Program-made: the position numbers and the translations under genes | Assembly: GCF_010548305.1 (NCBI RefSeq) | Contig: NZ_JAAGLV010000008.1 | Location: forward strand, 1-64,000 | Source: Streptomyces sp. SID13031 | GTDB taxonomy: Bacteria; Actinomycetota; Actinomycetes; Propionibacteriales; Kribbellaceae | Direction: 5' to 3' | Length of the DNA stretch: 64,000 nucleotides | The notes under the pieces: model-generated | Seen by the model: the letters and a program-made list of their open reading frames with translations, nothing else | Database searches by the model: none | What the model was told of the DNA's origin: nothing | Shown here: one piece after another, positions 43,809-51,672 of the stretch | Layout: every line of letters begins with the position of its first letter | Position numbering within the stretch: the first letter of the stretch is position 1

Positions 43809-45362
43809 TCAGTGCTCCGTGCGAACAGCCGCGATCTGCAGCTGCAGCGCCAGCCGTTCACGGGGGTTGGTCAGGTCCAGCCGGGCGATCTCGCCGATCC
43901 GTTTCATCCGGTGCCGCAGCGTGTTCGTGTGCAGATGCAGCTCCCTGGCCGCCTGCTGCGGCTGGCCGGGATAGTTCAGCCAGGCCTGCAGGGTGTCGAC
44001 GAAGGCGGTGTCGTGCTCGATGTCATGCCGTAACAAAGTCGCGAGCGGCCCGTCCAGCTTGGTCGTGTCAAGCGAGGTCACCGCCCGATGAACGGTCAGG
44101 ATGTGCCAGGCCTGCTCCACCCGCAGCGCCGGGCCAGGCGCGAGCCCACGGCGTACCAGGCCTAGTAGCTCGACCGCCTCAGCCCGCGAGCTGGGGAGGT
44201 CTGCGGCACCACGGGCACGCCCGCCGGCCGCGGCCGTAGTACCGGGGGACTCTTTGGTGAGGTCTATGACGAGTTTGCGGAGCCAGCGCCAGGAGCCGGG
44301 GCCGTCGCCGTCCGAGACGACTGCCAGGACAGTCCCGTCCAGGTCGGCCAGCTGTGGCTCGCTCCATCCATGGCGGCGACCAGTGGACTCCCAGAGGTCC
44401 AGCTCCTGCGGTACGTCGTACGCGCCGGGTGAACCGAGCGCGACCACCCGCCACGGCGGCGCCGGCAGCCGTACGTCGAGCGGAGCGTCGGGGGAGAACT
44501 GCCGCAGGACAGTGCGCAGCCGGTCGATCGCACTGCGCCTGGCGACGTCAGCCTGAGCCCTGAGCCGCAGTAGGTGCAGCGCGAGGACAGATGCGGCGTT
44601 ACTGAGCTCAGTAGTCACCTCTGCACTCACAGGACCATCCACCACGGCCCAGATGGACCCCAGCCACTCACCACCCGCCCGAACCGGTACTACGAGACGC
44701 GGGCGGATCCCATTAGGCCCGTCGGGGACCAGGAAGGGCTCACTCGACCGGGCGAGGCGCCGGAAGATCCCTCGGGCCCTGAAGTGCGCTATGACCTCAG
44801 CAGGCACCCGACGGCCAACGATCGTCGACACCCGGGTTGGGTCGGTGTCCGTGAGGTTATGGAGGCTCGAGTAGGCAAGCACTCGGGACTGGTTGTCCTC
44901 GATCGTCACTGGAGCGTCGACGATGGCGGCAGCGGCATCGGCCAGTGCGAAGAGCTCCTGATGTACTCCGGCGTCACCTGCGACGGGGGAGTCCGGAGAG
45001 GCCGCCCTGTCGATTACGCCTCGCAGTAGCCACACCACGTGGGCCCAGGTGACCGTCGGCTGCAGCGCGACCAGGGTGATGTGCCTCTTCTCCGCCTGGG
45101 TCACCACGGCGGGGTCCCGGGCGAGTGTTGTGCGCAGGATGATGCCCGAGGCGCTACCGACGGCACAGCGCTCCACCAGCTCTACTGCGTCCTCCGAGCT
45201 GCCCAGGCCGAAGCCCAGGACCAGGTCGCCCGCCTGGCCGGTCGAGTCCTCCTGCGGGTCGGCCAGGAAAACGTCACGCACCTCACCGTCGCCCTGGCCG
45301 GCGACGACGATCTCGAAAAGGGCCGGTCCGACGGCAACGACCAGGTCAGGGACGGTGATCAT
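43809..45362 (-). CDS. PucR-type transcriptional regulator (CdaR-like)
   Basis: A 517-residue regulator: a PucR-like N-terminal sensory region, a GAF-like middle region (SSEPFLVPDGPNGIRPRLVVPVRAGGEWLG) and a C-terminal PucR/CdaR helix-turn-helix ending QPQQAARELHLHTNTLRHRMKRIGEIA. It starts at the ATG at 45362 without an obvious ribosome site and may be leaderless. It is divergent from a DadA-like oxidase, with a perfect palindrome between, which suggests control of amino-acid or amine catabolism by that substrate. Confidence 0.85.
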   Translation of the reverse strand: MITVPDLVVAVGPALFEIVVAGQGDGEVRDVFLADPQEDSTGQAGDLVLGFGLGSSEDAVELVERCAVGSASGIILRTTLARDPAVVTQAEKRHITLVALQPTVTWAHVVWLLRGVIDRAASPDSPVAGDAGVHQELFALADAAAAIVDAPVTIEDNQSRVLAYSSLHNLTDTDPTRVSTIVGRRVPAEVIAHFRARGIFRRLARSSEPFLVPDGPNGIRPRLVVPVRAGGEWLGSIWAVVDGPVSAEVTTELSNAASVLALHLLRLRAQADVARRSAIDRLRTVLRQFSPDAPLDVRLPAPPWRVVALGSPGAYDVPQELDLWESTGRRHGWSEPQLADLDGTVLAVVSDGDGPGSWRWLRKLVIDLTKESPGTTAAAGGRARGAADLPSSRAEAVELLGLVRRGLAPGPALRVEQAWHILTVHRAVTSLDTTKLDGPLATLLRHDIEHDTAFVDTLQAWLNYPGQPQQAARELHLHTNTLRHRMKRIGEIARLDLTNPRERLALQLQIAAVRTEH

Positions 45363-45403
45363 GAAGGTTATTGTGCTCTTGCCACTGTCCTTGGGGCCAG
45401 CTG

Positions 45404-45419
45404 TGGTGCGATCGCACCA
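45404..45419. promoter_or_regulatory. TGGTGCGATCGCACCA operator between PucR and DadA-like genes
   Basis: A perfect 16-base palindrome centred at 45411.5, with an additional half-site GCACCAT at 45441-45447. It lies in the 91-base divergent interval and is the natural PucR site. Confidence 0.75.
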
Positions 45420-45453
45420 TGACAGCGGTTCCGGGCGGCCGCACCATCGATAC

Positions 45454-46722
45454 ATGGTCGCTTCCGTGCAAGGCACTCACATCGTCCCGGACCGGGTCGC
45501 CGTAGTCGGCGCCGGCATGGTCGGTCTCGCCACCGCCTGGTTCCTCCAGGAGGCCGGCGTAGAGGTCACCGTGCTTGATCGCGAGGGTGTCGCCGCGGGC
45601 GCCTCCTGGGGCAACGCGGGCTGGCTGACCCCCGGCCTGGCGACTCCGCTGCCGGAGCCGGCGGTCCTCAAGTACGGCGTCCGTGCGGTCCTGAGCCCCT
45701 CCTCGCCGGTCTATGTACCGCCGACGGCGAGCCCGCGGCTCATCTCGTTCCTGACCCGCTTCGCTCGCAACAGCACCGCCGGACGCTGGAAGACCGCGAT
45801 GGAGGCGCTCGTCCCGATCAACCGGCAGGCGCTCAACGGCTTCGATGCGCTGGCCAAGGCGGGGGTCGAGGCCGAGACGTACGAGGCCAAGTCGTTCCTC
45901 GCGGCGTACCGGACCGAGGCCGAGCGCTCGGTGCTGCTCGAGGAGATCGAGCACATCCACGCGGCCGGCCAGGGGATCGAGTTCGAGGCCATCACCGGTG
46001 ACGACGCTCGCGAGATCGAGCCGTCGCTGTCGGACGAGATCGGTGCGGCGATCCGGCTGCACGGTCAGCGCTTCATCAACCCGGGCGAGTACGTGAACAT
46101 GCTCGCCGACTCGGTCCGCGCTCGTGGCGGCAAGATCGTCACCGGCGTGACGGTGAAGGACATCGTGGACGAGATCCGCGGCGTCCGGATCGTCACCGCC
46201 GACGGCGAGAGCACGCCGTACGACGCGGTCGTGATGGCCACCGGCGCGTGGCTCGGCGACCTGGCCCGGCAGTTCGGCGTACGGACCGTCGTGCAGGCGG
46301 GTCGCGGCTACAGCTTCAGCGTGCCGATCGCGCACGTACCGGCCGGTCCTGTCTACTTCCCGGCGCAGCGGATCGCCTGTACGCCGCTGGGCGACCGGTT
46401 GCGCGTGGCCGGGATGATGGAGTTCCGCAAGCCCGACGCGAAGCTCGACCCGCGCCGGATCGACGCGATCGTGGAGGCGGCCCGGCCGCTGCTGCGGGAC
46501 GCCGACCTGGACGCTCGCACCTTCGAGTGGGTCGGCCCGCGTCCCTGCACCCCGGACGGCCTGCCGCTGATCGGCGCCACCTCCTCACCCCGCGTCTTCG
46601 CCGCCGGCGGCCACGGCATGTGGGGCATCACCCTCGGCCCGATCACTGGCCAACTGCTCGCCGAGACCATCACCACCGGCCGTACGCCGGTCGAGCTGGC
46701 CCCCTTCAACCCACTCCGCTGA
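45454..46722 (+). CDS. D-amino-acid dehydrogenase-like FAD oxidoreductase
   Basis: A 422-residue DadA/DAO-family flavoprotein. The N-terminal FAD motif VAVVGAGMVGLATAWFLQEAG (15-35), the GASWGNAGWLTPG loop and the C-terminal PRPCTPDGLPLIG-AAGGHGMWGITLGP region are typical. It should deaminate D-amino acids or oxidise secondary amines, passing electrons to the chain. The ATG at 45454 has little room for a leader, so it may be leaderless. It is controlled from the shared promoter region with PucR. Confidence 0.85.
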   Translation: MVASVQGTHIVPDRVAVVGAGMVGLATAWFLQEAGVEVTVLDREGVAAGASWGNAGWLTPGLATPLPEPAVLKYGVRAVLSPSSPVYVPPTASPRLISFLTRFARNSTAGRWKTAMEALVPINRQALNGFDALAKAGVEAETYEAKSFLAAYRTEAERSVLLEEIEHIHAAGQGIEFEAITGDDAREIEPSLSDEIGAAIRLHGQRFINPGEYVNMLADSVRARGGKIVTGVTVKDIVDEIRGVRIVTADGESTPYDAVVMATGAWLGDLARQFGVRTVVQAGRGYSFSVPIAHVPAGPVYFPAQRIACTPLGDRLRVAGMMEFRKPDAKLDPRRIDAIVEAARPLLRDADLDARTFEWVGPRPCTPDGLPLIGATSSPRVFAAGGHGMWGITLGPITGQLLAETITTGRTPVELAPFNPLR

Positions 46723-46742
46723 CCGGCCACACCTGACCACAC

Positions 46743-47582
46743 GAGTCCGGCCACAGACGGACTCCTCCCAGCCCGGCTGCAGCCGGCCACCCAGAGCACG
46801 GCTGCAGCCGAGCTCACCACCCAACCGACCACCCTCGAACTCCCGTCGCGGCCGAGTCGTACCCCAGCCGCCTCACCGCGACGGGACCAGGCGGCCTCCA
46901 CCCTGCAGGAGACCACCAGCCGGCCCCGTACATCTCCCGGGGCTCCGGCAGCACCACCCCGGGTCCGCGATTCCGCGGCAACCCGGCGCACCACCCGATC
47001 CGCTCACCACGGACCGGTCAGCACCACCCGGCCCACCGTGACCCCACGGAGCCGGCGCACGACCCCGGGTTCCCTCACCACGGACCCGGCAGCATCACCC
47101 GGGCCACAGTCCGGCGTACGACCCGAGTTGCTCACCACGGCTCGGTAGCACCACCCGCGACTCCCGCCCTGCCGGGAAGCCGCAGCACCACCGGCCCCGC
47201 CTCAGCGGGAGCCAGCACCACCAGCGACGTCCCGGCCCCTGTCGGGAAGCCGCAGCACCACCCGGTATCCGCACGGCGCCTGCTCTGTGGATACCGGCCG
47301 CAGCACCCGCGACTCCCGCCCAGTTGGGAGACCCGCGGTGCAGGACCCGGGTTCCGCGAAGCCTCACTCGCGGAACCCGGCAGCGGTCCACACCGAGCGC
47401 CTGGCGGGGACCGCGAGTGCATGACCCGGCTCCCGCGATGCCGCGCGGGAGCCGGCCGCACCACCTGGTACTCCGACCCCGGAGTACCAGCGGTCCTCGG
47501 GCGGAGGACCGTCGCACCGCCTGCCTCGGCCAACGACGCCGAGCCAGAAGAGAGCGTGGCTCCCCTCGGGGAGCCACGCTCT
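46743..47582. repeat. Non-coding array of about 17 different hairpins with CAGCACCACC-type linkers
   Basis: Between the DadA-like gene and trxA lies a stretch with no credible gene and a series of stem-loops about 30-45 bases apart. Clear examples: 46743-46764, 46773-46786, 46841-46886, 47065-47089, 47264-47295, 47349-47378 (11 bp), 47426-47455 (12 bp), 47465-47490 (11 bp), 47491-47511, 47551-47582 (up to 15 bp). Stem sequences all differ; the spacers repeat GCAGCACCACCCG or close variants at about 46949, 47019, 47089, 47146, 47182, 47212 and 47252. Three loops read CTCACCAC. It is not a CRISPR array. Confidence 0.75.
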
Positions 47583-47605
47583 GTCTACGTAAGCTCGGTG
47601 AAAAC

Positions 47606-47646
47606 AGAAGCGGTCCGGACCTGATGACCAGGTCCGGACCGCTTCT
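47606..47646 (-). terminator. 18-bp hairpin terminator of the thioredoxin gene
   Basis: Arms 47606-47623 and 47629-47646 pair perfectly around a five-base loop. On the reverse strand a GTTTT run follows, giving an intrinsic terminator for trxA; on the forward strand it may also stop read-through from the hairpin array. Confidence 0.85.
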
Positions 47647-47671
47647 TCAGCTATGACTGCAGCGCTGAGGC

Positions 47672-48061
47672 TCAGTGCGTGTGCGGCTCCGTGCCGTGCT
47701 CGGCCTCGTGGGCCGCGATCTGCGCGCGGACCTCTTCCATGTCGACCGCGCGAAGCTGGGTGATCAGGTCCTCCAGCGCCGCGGCCGGCAGGGCGCCGGG
47801 CTGCGAGTACAGAACGACACCGTCGCGGACAGCCATCAGCGTCGGGATGGAGCTGATCTGGAACGCCTGGGCCAGCTCGACCTGGGCCTCCGTGTCCACC
47901 TTGCCGAAAGTGATGTCCTCATGCGTCTCGGACGATTTCTCGAACACCGGTCCGAACATCTTGCACGGACCGCACCACTCCGCCCAGAAATCCACCAGGA
48001 CGAGCCCGTCGGAACCGACGGTCTTGTCGAAGTTCTCCTGGGACAGCTCGACCGTTGCCAC
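47672..48061 (-). CDS. trxA: Thioredoxin
   Basis: A 129-residue thioredoxin with the active site WCGPC (Cys30, Cys33) in VDFWAEWCGPCK and the cis-proline SSIPTLM. The C-terminal 25 residues (AAHEAEHGTEPHTH) form a histidine-rich tail beyond the usual fold. It reduces protein disulfides in the cytoplasm. GTG 48061 has GGAGG about six bases upstream. A strong terminator follows. Confidence 0.9.
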   Translation of the reverse strand: MATVELSQENFDKTVGSDGLVLVDFWAEWCGPCKMFGPVFEKSSETHEDITFGKVDTEAQVELAQAFQISSIPTLMAVRDGVVLYSQPGALPAAALEDLITQLRAVDMEEVRAQIAAHEAEHGTEPHTH

Positions 48062-48149
48062 TACGACCTCCGAAGTTAGACGAATACCCCCTACACAACA
48101 GCACGGGAGCCGTCAGTGTTCCCGGCCCCGCGCACCGCGGTACGGGGGA

Positions 48150-49025
48150 TCAGAACGGCATGTCGGCGAACGGGGACTCGTAGTCCCGCACCTCGTCAAG
48201 GATGGCAGCCGCGTCCTCCGGACTGAGCCCGGCGCGCTCCTGCTCGGCCTGAATCATCTGCTTGAGCAGTTTCGTCTCACCGGCGGTCGCGAGCCCGGTG
48301 ATCTCCGGATGCCCGTTCAGCAGCCAGGCTGTGGCGGCCGTCACATACCGCTGGTCGTCGAAGGGCTGGTACCAGGTGTCGTACGCCTTGTTCTCGCCTT
48401 CGCGCCAGTTCCGCCGGGCGATCATCTTGATCGTCATCAGCGCAGCGTCACTGGCCTGGACGGCCTCCACCAGCGCTGCGTAGTCGTCGGCGTACCGCGA
48501 ATCGGTGGACAGCTTGTAGTTCAGCGGCGTCAGCACGCTGTCGAAGTCGAACCGGCGCAACCCCTCGCGATGCACCGACGGCGCCTCGGCGGTGTGCCCG
48601 GTGATGCCGATCGCCGACACCATGCCCTCCTCCTTGGCCCGGATCGCGGCCTCGAGCGAGCCGCCCTTGCCGGTGACCAGGTCGAGGTTCTCCAGATCGC
48701 AGACGGCGTGCATCTGGATCAGGTCGAGATGATCGGTCTGCAGCCGCTCCAGTGAGCGGTTGATCTCCGACCACGCCTCGTCGTACGTGCGCCGTCCGGT
48801 CTTGGTGGCCAGGAAGATCCGGTCCCGGATCTCCGGCATCCGCGGCCCGAGCCGCAGCTCGGCGTCGCCGTAGTCGGCCGCCACGTCGAAATGGTTGATC
48901 CCGGCGTCGAGCGCCTCCTGGATCGAGGCGTCGGCGCGGTCTTGGTCCACTCCGCCGAGCGATGCCGCGCCGTAGATCAGTACCGAGCTCTGGTGCTCCA
49001 GCCGCCCGAGTCGACGAGTCTCCAT
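48150..49025 (-). CDS. Aldo/keto reductase-like protein
   Basis: A 291-residue (beta/alpha)8 protein: METRRLGRLEHQSSVLIYGAASLGG, then HFDVAADYGDAELRLG with the catalytic Asp/Tyr region, ATKTGRR (Lys) and HLDLIQMHAVCD (His). The C-terminus EQERAGLSPEDAAAILDEVRDY differs from classical AKRs, as in a common actinobacterial subgroup. ATG 49025 has an AAGGA site. A GGTCAAA/TTTGACC inverted repeat lies 28 bases upstream. Confidence 0.82.
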   Translation of the reverse strand: METRRLGRLEHQSSVLIYGAASLGGVDQDRADASIQEALDAGINHFDVAADYGDAELRLGPRMPEIRDRIFLATKTGRRTYDEAWSEINRSLERLQTDHLDLIQMHAVCDLENLDLVTGKGGSLEAAIRAKEEGMVSAIGITGHTAEAPSVHREGLRRFDFDSVLTPLNYKLSTDSRYADDYAALVEAVQASDAALMTIKMIARRNWREGENKAYDTWYQPFDDQRYVTAATAWLLNGHPEITGLATAGETKLLKQMIQAEQERAGLSPEDAAAILDEVRDYESPFADMPF

Positions 49026-49052
49026 GCTTGTCCTTCCAAAGGTCCGCAGGTT

Positions 49053-49075
49053 GGTCAAACACTAGTACTTTGACC
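49053..49075. promoter_or_regulatory. GGTCAAA-n9-TTTGACC inverted repeat upstream of the aldo/keto reductase
   Basis: Exact seven-base inverted arms around CACTAGTAC, in the reductase promoter region. TTGACC on the reverse strand could be a -35 box within it. The regulator is not identified. Confidence 0.5.
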
Positions 49076-49431
49076 CCGCGCCACGGGAGAGTTTTCCACA
49101 GGGCGGACCGGCAGATCGGTTACTATCTGTGATCAGTTGGATCGTTCCGCTTACCATGTTGTTCGCACGGATTTTCGAACCTGTCGGGACCGTGTGGCAT
49201 GGTTTGCGCTGCCTGATCGACCGGTCGGGCATGAGAGAGGAGTTATGGAGACGGTACCGAAGGTGTCACGCTTCACCCGTGAATGTGCACCGAGCGCGGA
49301 AGCGGGTAACAGTATGGCTGCGGGGAGCGATGCAACATCCGGATCCTGGTCTGGGGTCTCCCGATGGACAGTTGCTTGCCGTATTCTCCCGGCTACTGTC
49401 CGCGTAACTGCTGTCTGAGGGGCGGGTAGCG
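49076..49431. other. Leader region of the Tcp/T4SS-like operon
   Basis: Mostly non-coding. A small frame from an ATG at 49245 (57 codons) ends at 49418, but its ribosome site is two bases away and the composition is unconvincing. CAGAT-n8-ATCTG near 49112 could be a promoter operator. The operon promoter should lie here. Confidence 0.35.
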
Positions 49432-50763
49432 ATGAGTTGGTGGCGAACGTTGCTGAATCTGCCGCCAAAAGGTGAGCACTGGGCGGACCAGAAGCGCACT
49501 AAGAAGCCGGGCAAGCAACGCCCGCAGAGCAACACCGCACCGGAGTGGTGGTCCCACCCCGATGGCCCGGTGTCACCCACGCCTCGCCAGGCGCAGGGGG
49601 TAGCAGCGCAGTACAGCCAACCCCAGCCGCCGAACACCGGTGGACTGATGGCACCGCCGCGCCGTCCGCAGCAGCCCGGCGCCCAGCCACCGGCCGGCCA
49701 GGCGCCGCCGGGGCAGGTACCGCCAGGTCAGGCGCCCGGCCAGCCCCCGGCAGCCCGTAGTACGGGCCAGCCGCCGGTGCCCGGGAACAGGCAGCCCGAG
49801 CGACTCCGGCAGCGATCGCCGCACGGCGCCCACGCGGCGCCCGGTCCGGTCCGCGAGCCGATCCTCGAGCCCAACCAGACTCCTTGGTCGACCGAGCCGG
49901 AGACGTCCTTCTCAATTTGGGGCAAACGTTTCCTTCGCGGCTTGGCGGTCGCGGTCCTGCTGCTCGCCGCGATCAGCGGCGTCCGGTCCTGGGTCCGGCC
50001 GAACTCGACCACCACGACCAACGGCGGAGTCAGCCAGACCGGCTTCCCGGCGGACGAGGCCCGCGCGGTCGCGAGCCGGTACGCGGTCTCGTACCTGAAC
50101 TGGGACGAGGCCAACCCTGACGCGCGCCCGGCCCAGATCGGCCTCGACCTCGCCGCCGGCCTGGATACCCGGGCCGGCTGGAACGGCCGCGGCAAGCAGA
50201 CCGCGGGTAACCCCTACCCGGGTGAGGTCAAGGTCGACGCCGGCGGCGTGGTCGCGGTCGTCGACGTCCGGGTCCAGATCCGGGTGTTCACCAAGTCGGG
50301 CCGCAGCTACCTGCCCGGTCCGTACACCTGGCAACGCGTCTCCGTGCCGGTGGTGCGGACGGCGTCGCGGGTCGTCGCCAGCGGCCCGCCCACCTTCGTC
50401 GCCGACGAGCGGGCCGCCCTGCCCGACAACATGCCGGAAGCCGGCGTACCGGACGACGATCTGACCGCGGTGACGATGAAGGACGCCGAGGCCTTCTTCA
50501 GCGCGTACGCCGAGTCCGACGCGAAGGTGGAAGCGGTGACCGCACCAGGCGCCGCGATCCGCAGCCTCAACGGTGTCGTCAAGCTCGGCGACCTGAAATC
50601 CTGGCAGGTCTACACCGGAAACGATAACGAGCGCCGAGCCACGGCTGCCGTTACCTGGGACGGGGCCGGGGACACCACCCTCGACCAGACCTATTCGCTC
50701 ACTCTTCGGCGTACTGTCGCCGCGGACGGAGCACAGCGATGGCAAGTGGCTGCCGTCGGATGA
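49432..50763 (+). CDS. TcpC-like conjugal transfer/secretion protein
   Basis: A 443-residue bitopic protein. Residues 1-145 are proline/glutamine-rich and disordered; a membrane segment lies at about 165-185 (FLRGLAVAVLLLAAISGVRSW); then two NTF2-like domains (about 205-330 and 345-443) as in TcpC and VirB8. It should sit in the inner membrane with its body outside, as a scaffold of the secretion complex. GGGGCGGG precedes the ATG. It heads an eight-gene operon. Confidence 0.8.
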   Translation: MSWWRTLLNLPPKGEHWADQKRTKKPGKQRPQSNTAPEWWSHPDGPVSPTPRQAQGVAAQYSQPQPPNTGGLMAPPRRPQQPGAQPPAGQAPPGQVPPGQAPGQPPAARSTGQPPVPGNRQPERLRQRSPHGAHAAPGPVREPILEPNQTPWSTEPETSFSIWGKRFLRGLAVAVLLLAAISGVRSWVRPNSTTTTNGGVSQTGFPADEARAVASRYAVSYLNWDEANPDARPAQIGLDLAAGLDTRAGWNGRGKQTAGNPYPGEVKVDAGGVVAVVDVRVQIRVFTKSGRSYLPGPYTWQRVSVPVVRTASRVVASGPPTFVADERAALPDNMPEAGVPDDDLTAVTMKDAEAFFSAYAESDAKVEAVTAPGAAIRSLNGVVKLGDLKSWQVYTGNDNERRATAAVTWDGAGDTTLDQTYSLTLRRTVAADGAQRWQVAAVG

Positions 50764-50812
50764 CCACAGCAGACTGCCGTCGGATGATCAGAGCACCAAG
50801 GGAGATACCGCA

Positions 50813-51100
50813 ATGATGACGCACCAACTCGTCGCGAGCGTGGTGGAGCTCACCGCGCCGATGGCCGACAGCAACGTCCCCACGGGGGCGGACTTCAAGG
50901 ACTGGGTCCTGGTCATCGCGGGGAACATCTTCATCGCGATCCTGGTCCTGCGCGCGATCGGGCACTACTTCAAGCGCGAGTGGGGCGAGCTGTTCGGTCA
51001 CATCGCGGCCGGTGTCCTGGTCGGTGGCCTGATCTACGCCAACAACCAGACGATCAACGTGCTCAAGGGCTTCTGGGGATTGCTGGCCGGAGGTAATTGA
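50813..51100 (+). CDS. TcpD-like small membrane protein
   Basis: A 95-residue protein with two hydrophobic segments (about 33-50 WVLVIAGNIFIAILVLRAI and 62-85), as in TcpD/VirB3-like partners. It probably assists assembly of the envelope channel. The stop overlaps the next start (TGATG), and it lies 49 bases after the TcpC-like gene. Confidence 0.7.
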   Translation: MMTHQLVASVVELTAPMADSNVPTGADFKDWVLVIAGNIFIAILVLRAIGHYFKREWGELFGHIAAGVLVGGLIYANNQTINVLKGFWGLLAGGN

Positions 51101-51672
51101 TGCGTGTCGGTCGCACCCTGACCCACCACTTCGAGATCGAGACCCGGCAGTACGACCTGCTCGGCATCGACCTCGGAGAAGGCGCCCGTCGGCGGATGAT
51201 CATCTTCGGTGCGGTGATCATCCTCGTCTGGATCGCCCTGCTCGTCCCGTTCATCGGGGTGCCGCAGAAGGCCACCGTCAGCCTGTACGTCGTACCGCCG
51301 TTCGTGATCACCGCGTTCGGCTGGCGGGCCGGTAAGCACCACGAACGCCGCCGCCGCGTGACCGAGTGGGCGCTCGCCGTCCGCTATGCGTTGCGCGCCC
51401 ACCGCCCGATCATCGGACTTGGCGCCCGGGCCGCCGACAAGACGGAGTACCTGCCCTGGCGTGAGCGCGTCGCAACCCAGAAGGTGGCCAACCTGGCGAA
51501 GGCCAGAGTGACGCCCGAATGGGAACGCGAGGACGTGGTGGAGCTCGACCCGCAGATCCGCGCCGGCGCGGAGATCACCGTGAACCAGCGGGCCCGCCTC
51601 CTCGGGGCGGACCACGTGCAGAGGGTCAGTCGCAGGACATCGTCGGGACACAGCCGAAATAAGGGGCACTGA
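51100..51672 (+). CDS. TcpE-like conjugal transfer membrane protein
   Basis: A 190-residue protein. Residues about 32-55 and 66-80 are hydrophobic (IIFGAVIILVWIALLVPFIGV); the rest is basic, ending DHVQRVSRRTSSG. It matches the TcpE family, a short inner-membrane component. ATG 51100 has GGAGG six bases upstream; the earlier TTG frame is not needed. Its stop overlaps the ATPase start (TGATG). Confidence 0.75.
   Translation: MRVGRTLTHHFEIETRQYDLLGIDLGEGARRRMIIFGAVIILVWIALLVPFIGVPQKATVSLYVVPPFVITAFGWRAGKHHERRRRVTEWALAVRYALRAHRPIIGLGARAADKTEYLPWRERVATQKVANLAKARVTPEWEREDVVELDPQIRAGAEITVNQRARLLGADHVQRVSRRTSSGHSRNKGH

Noticed and set aside
47095-47577. 160-codon reverse frame in the hairpin array
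   Set aside because: Its residues are dictated by hairpin and linker repeats; no start signal and no protein-like composition.
46743-47582. CRISPR array
   Set aside because: The repeated part is the short linker, the intervening parts are self-complementary hairpins of variable length, and no cas gene is present.
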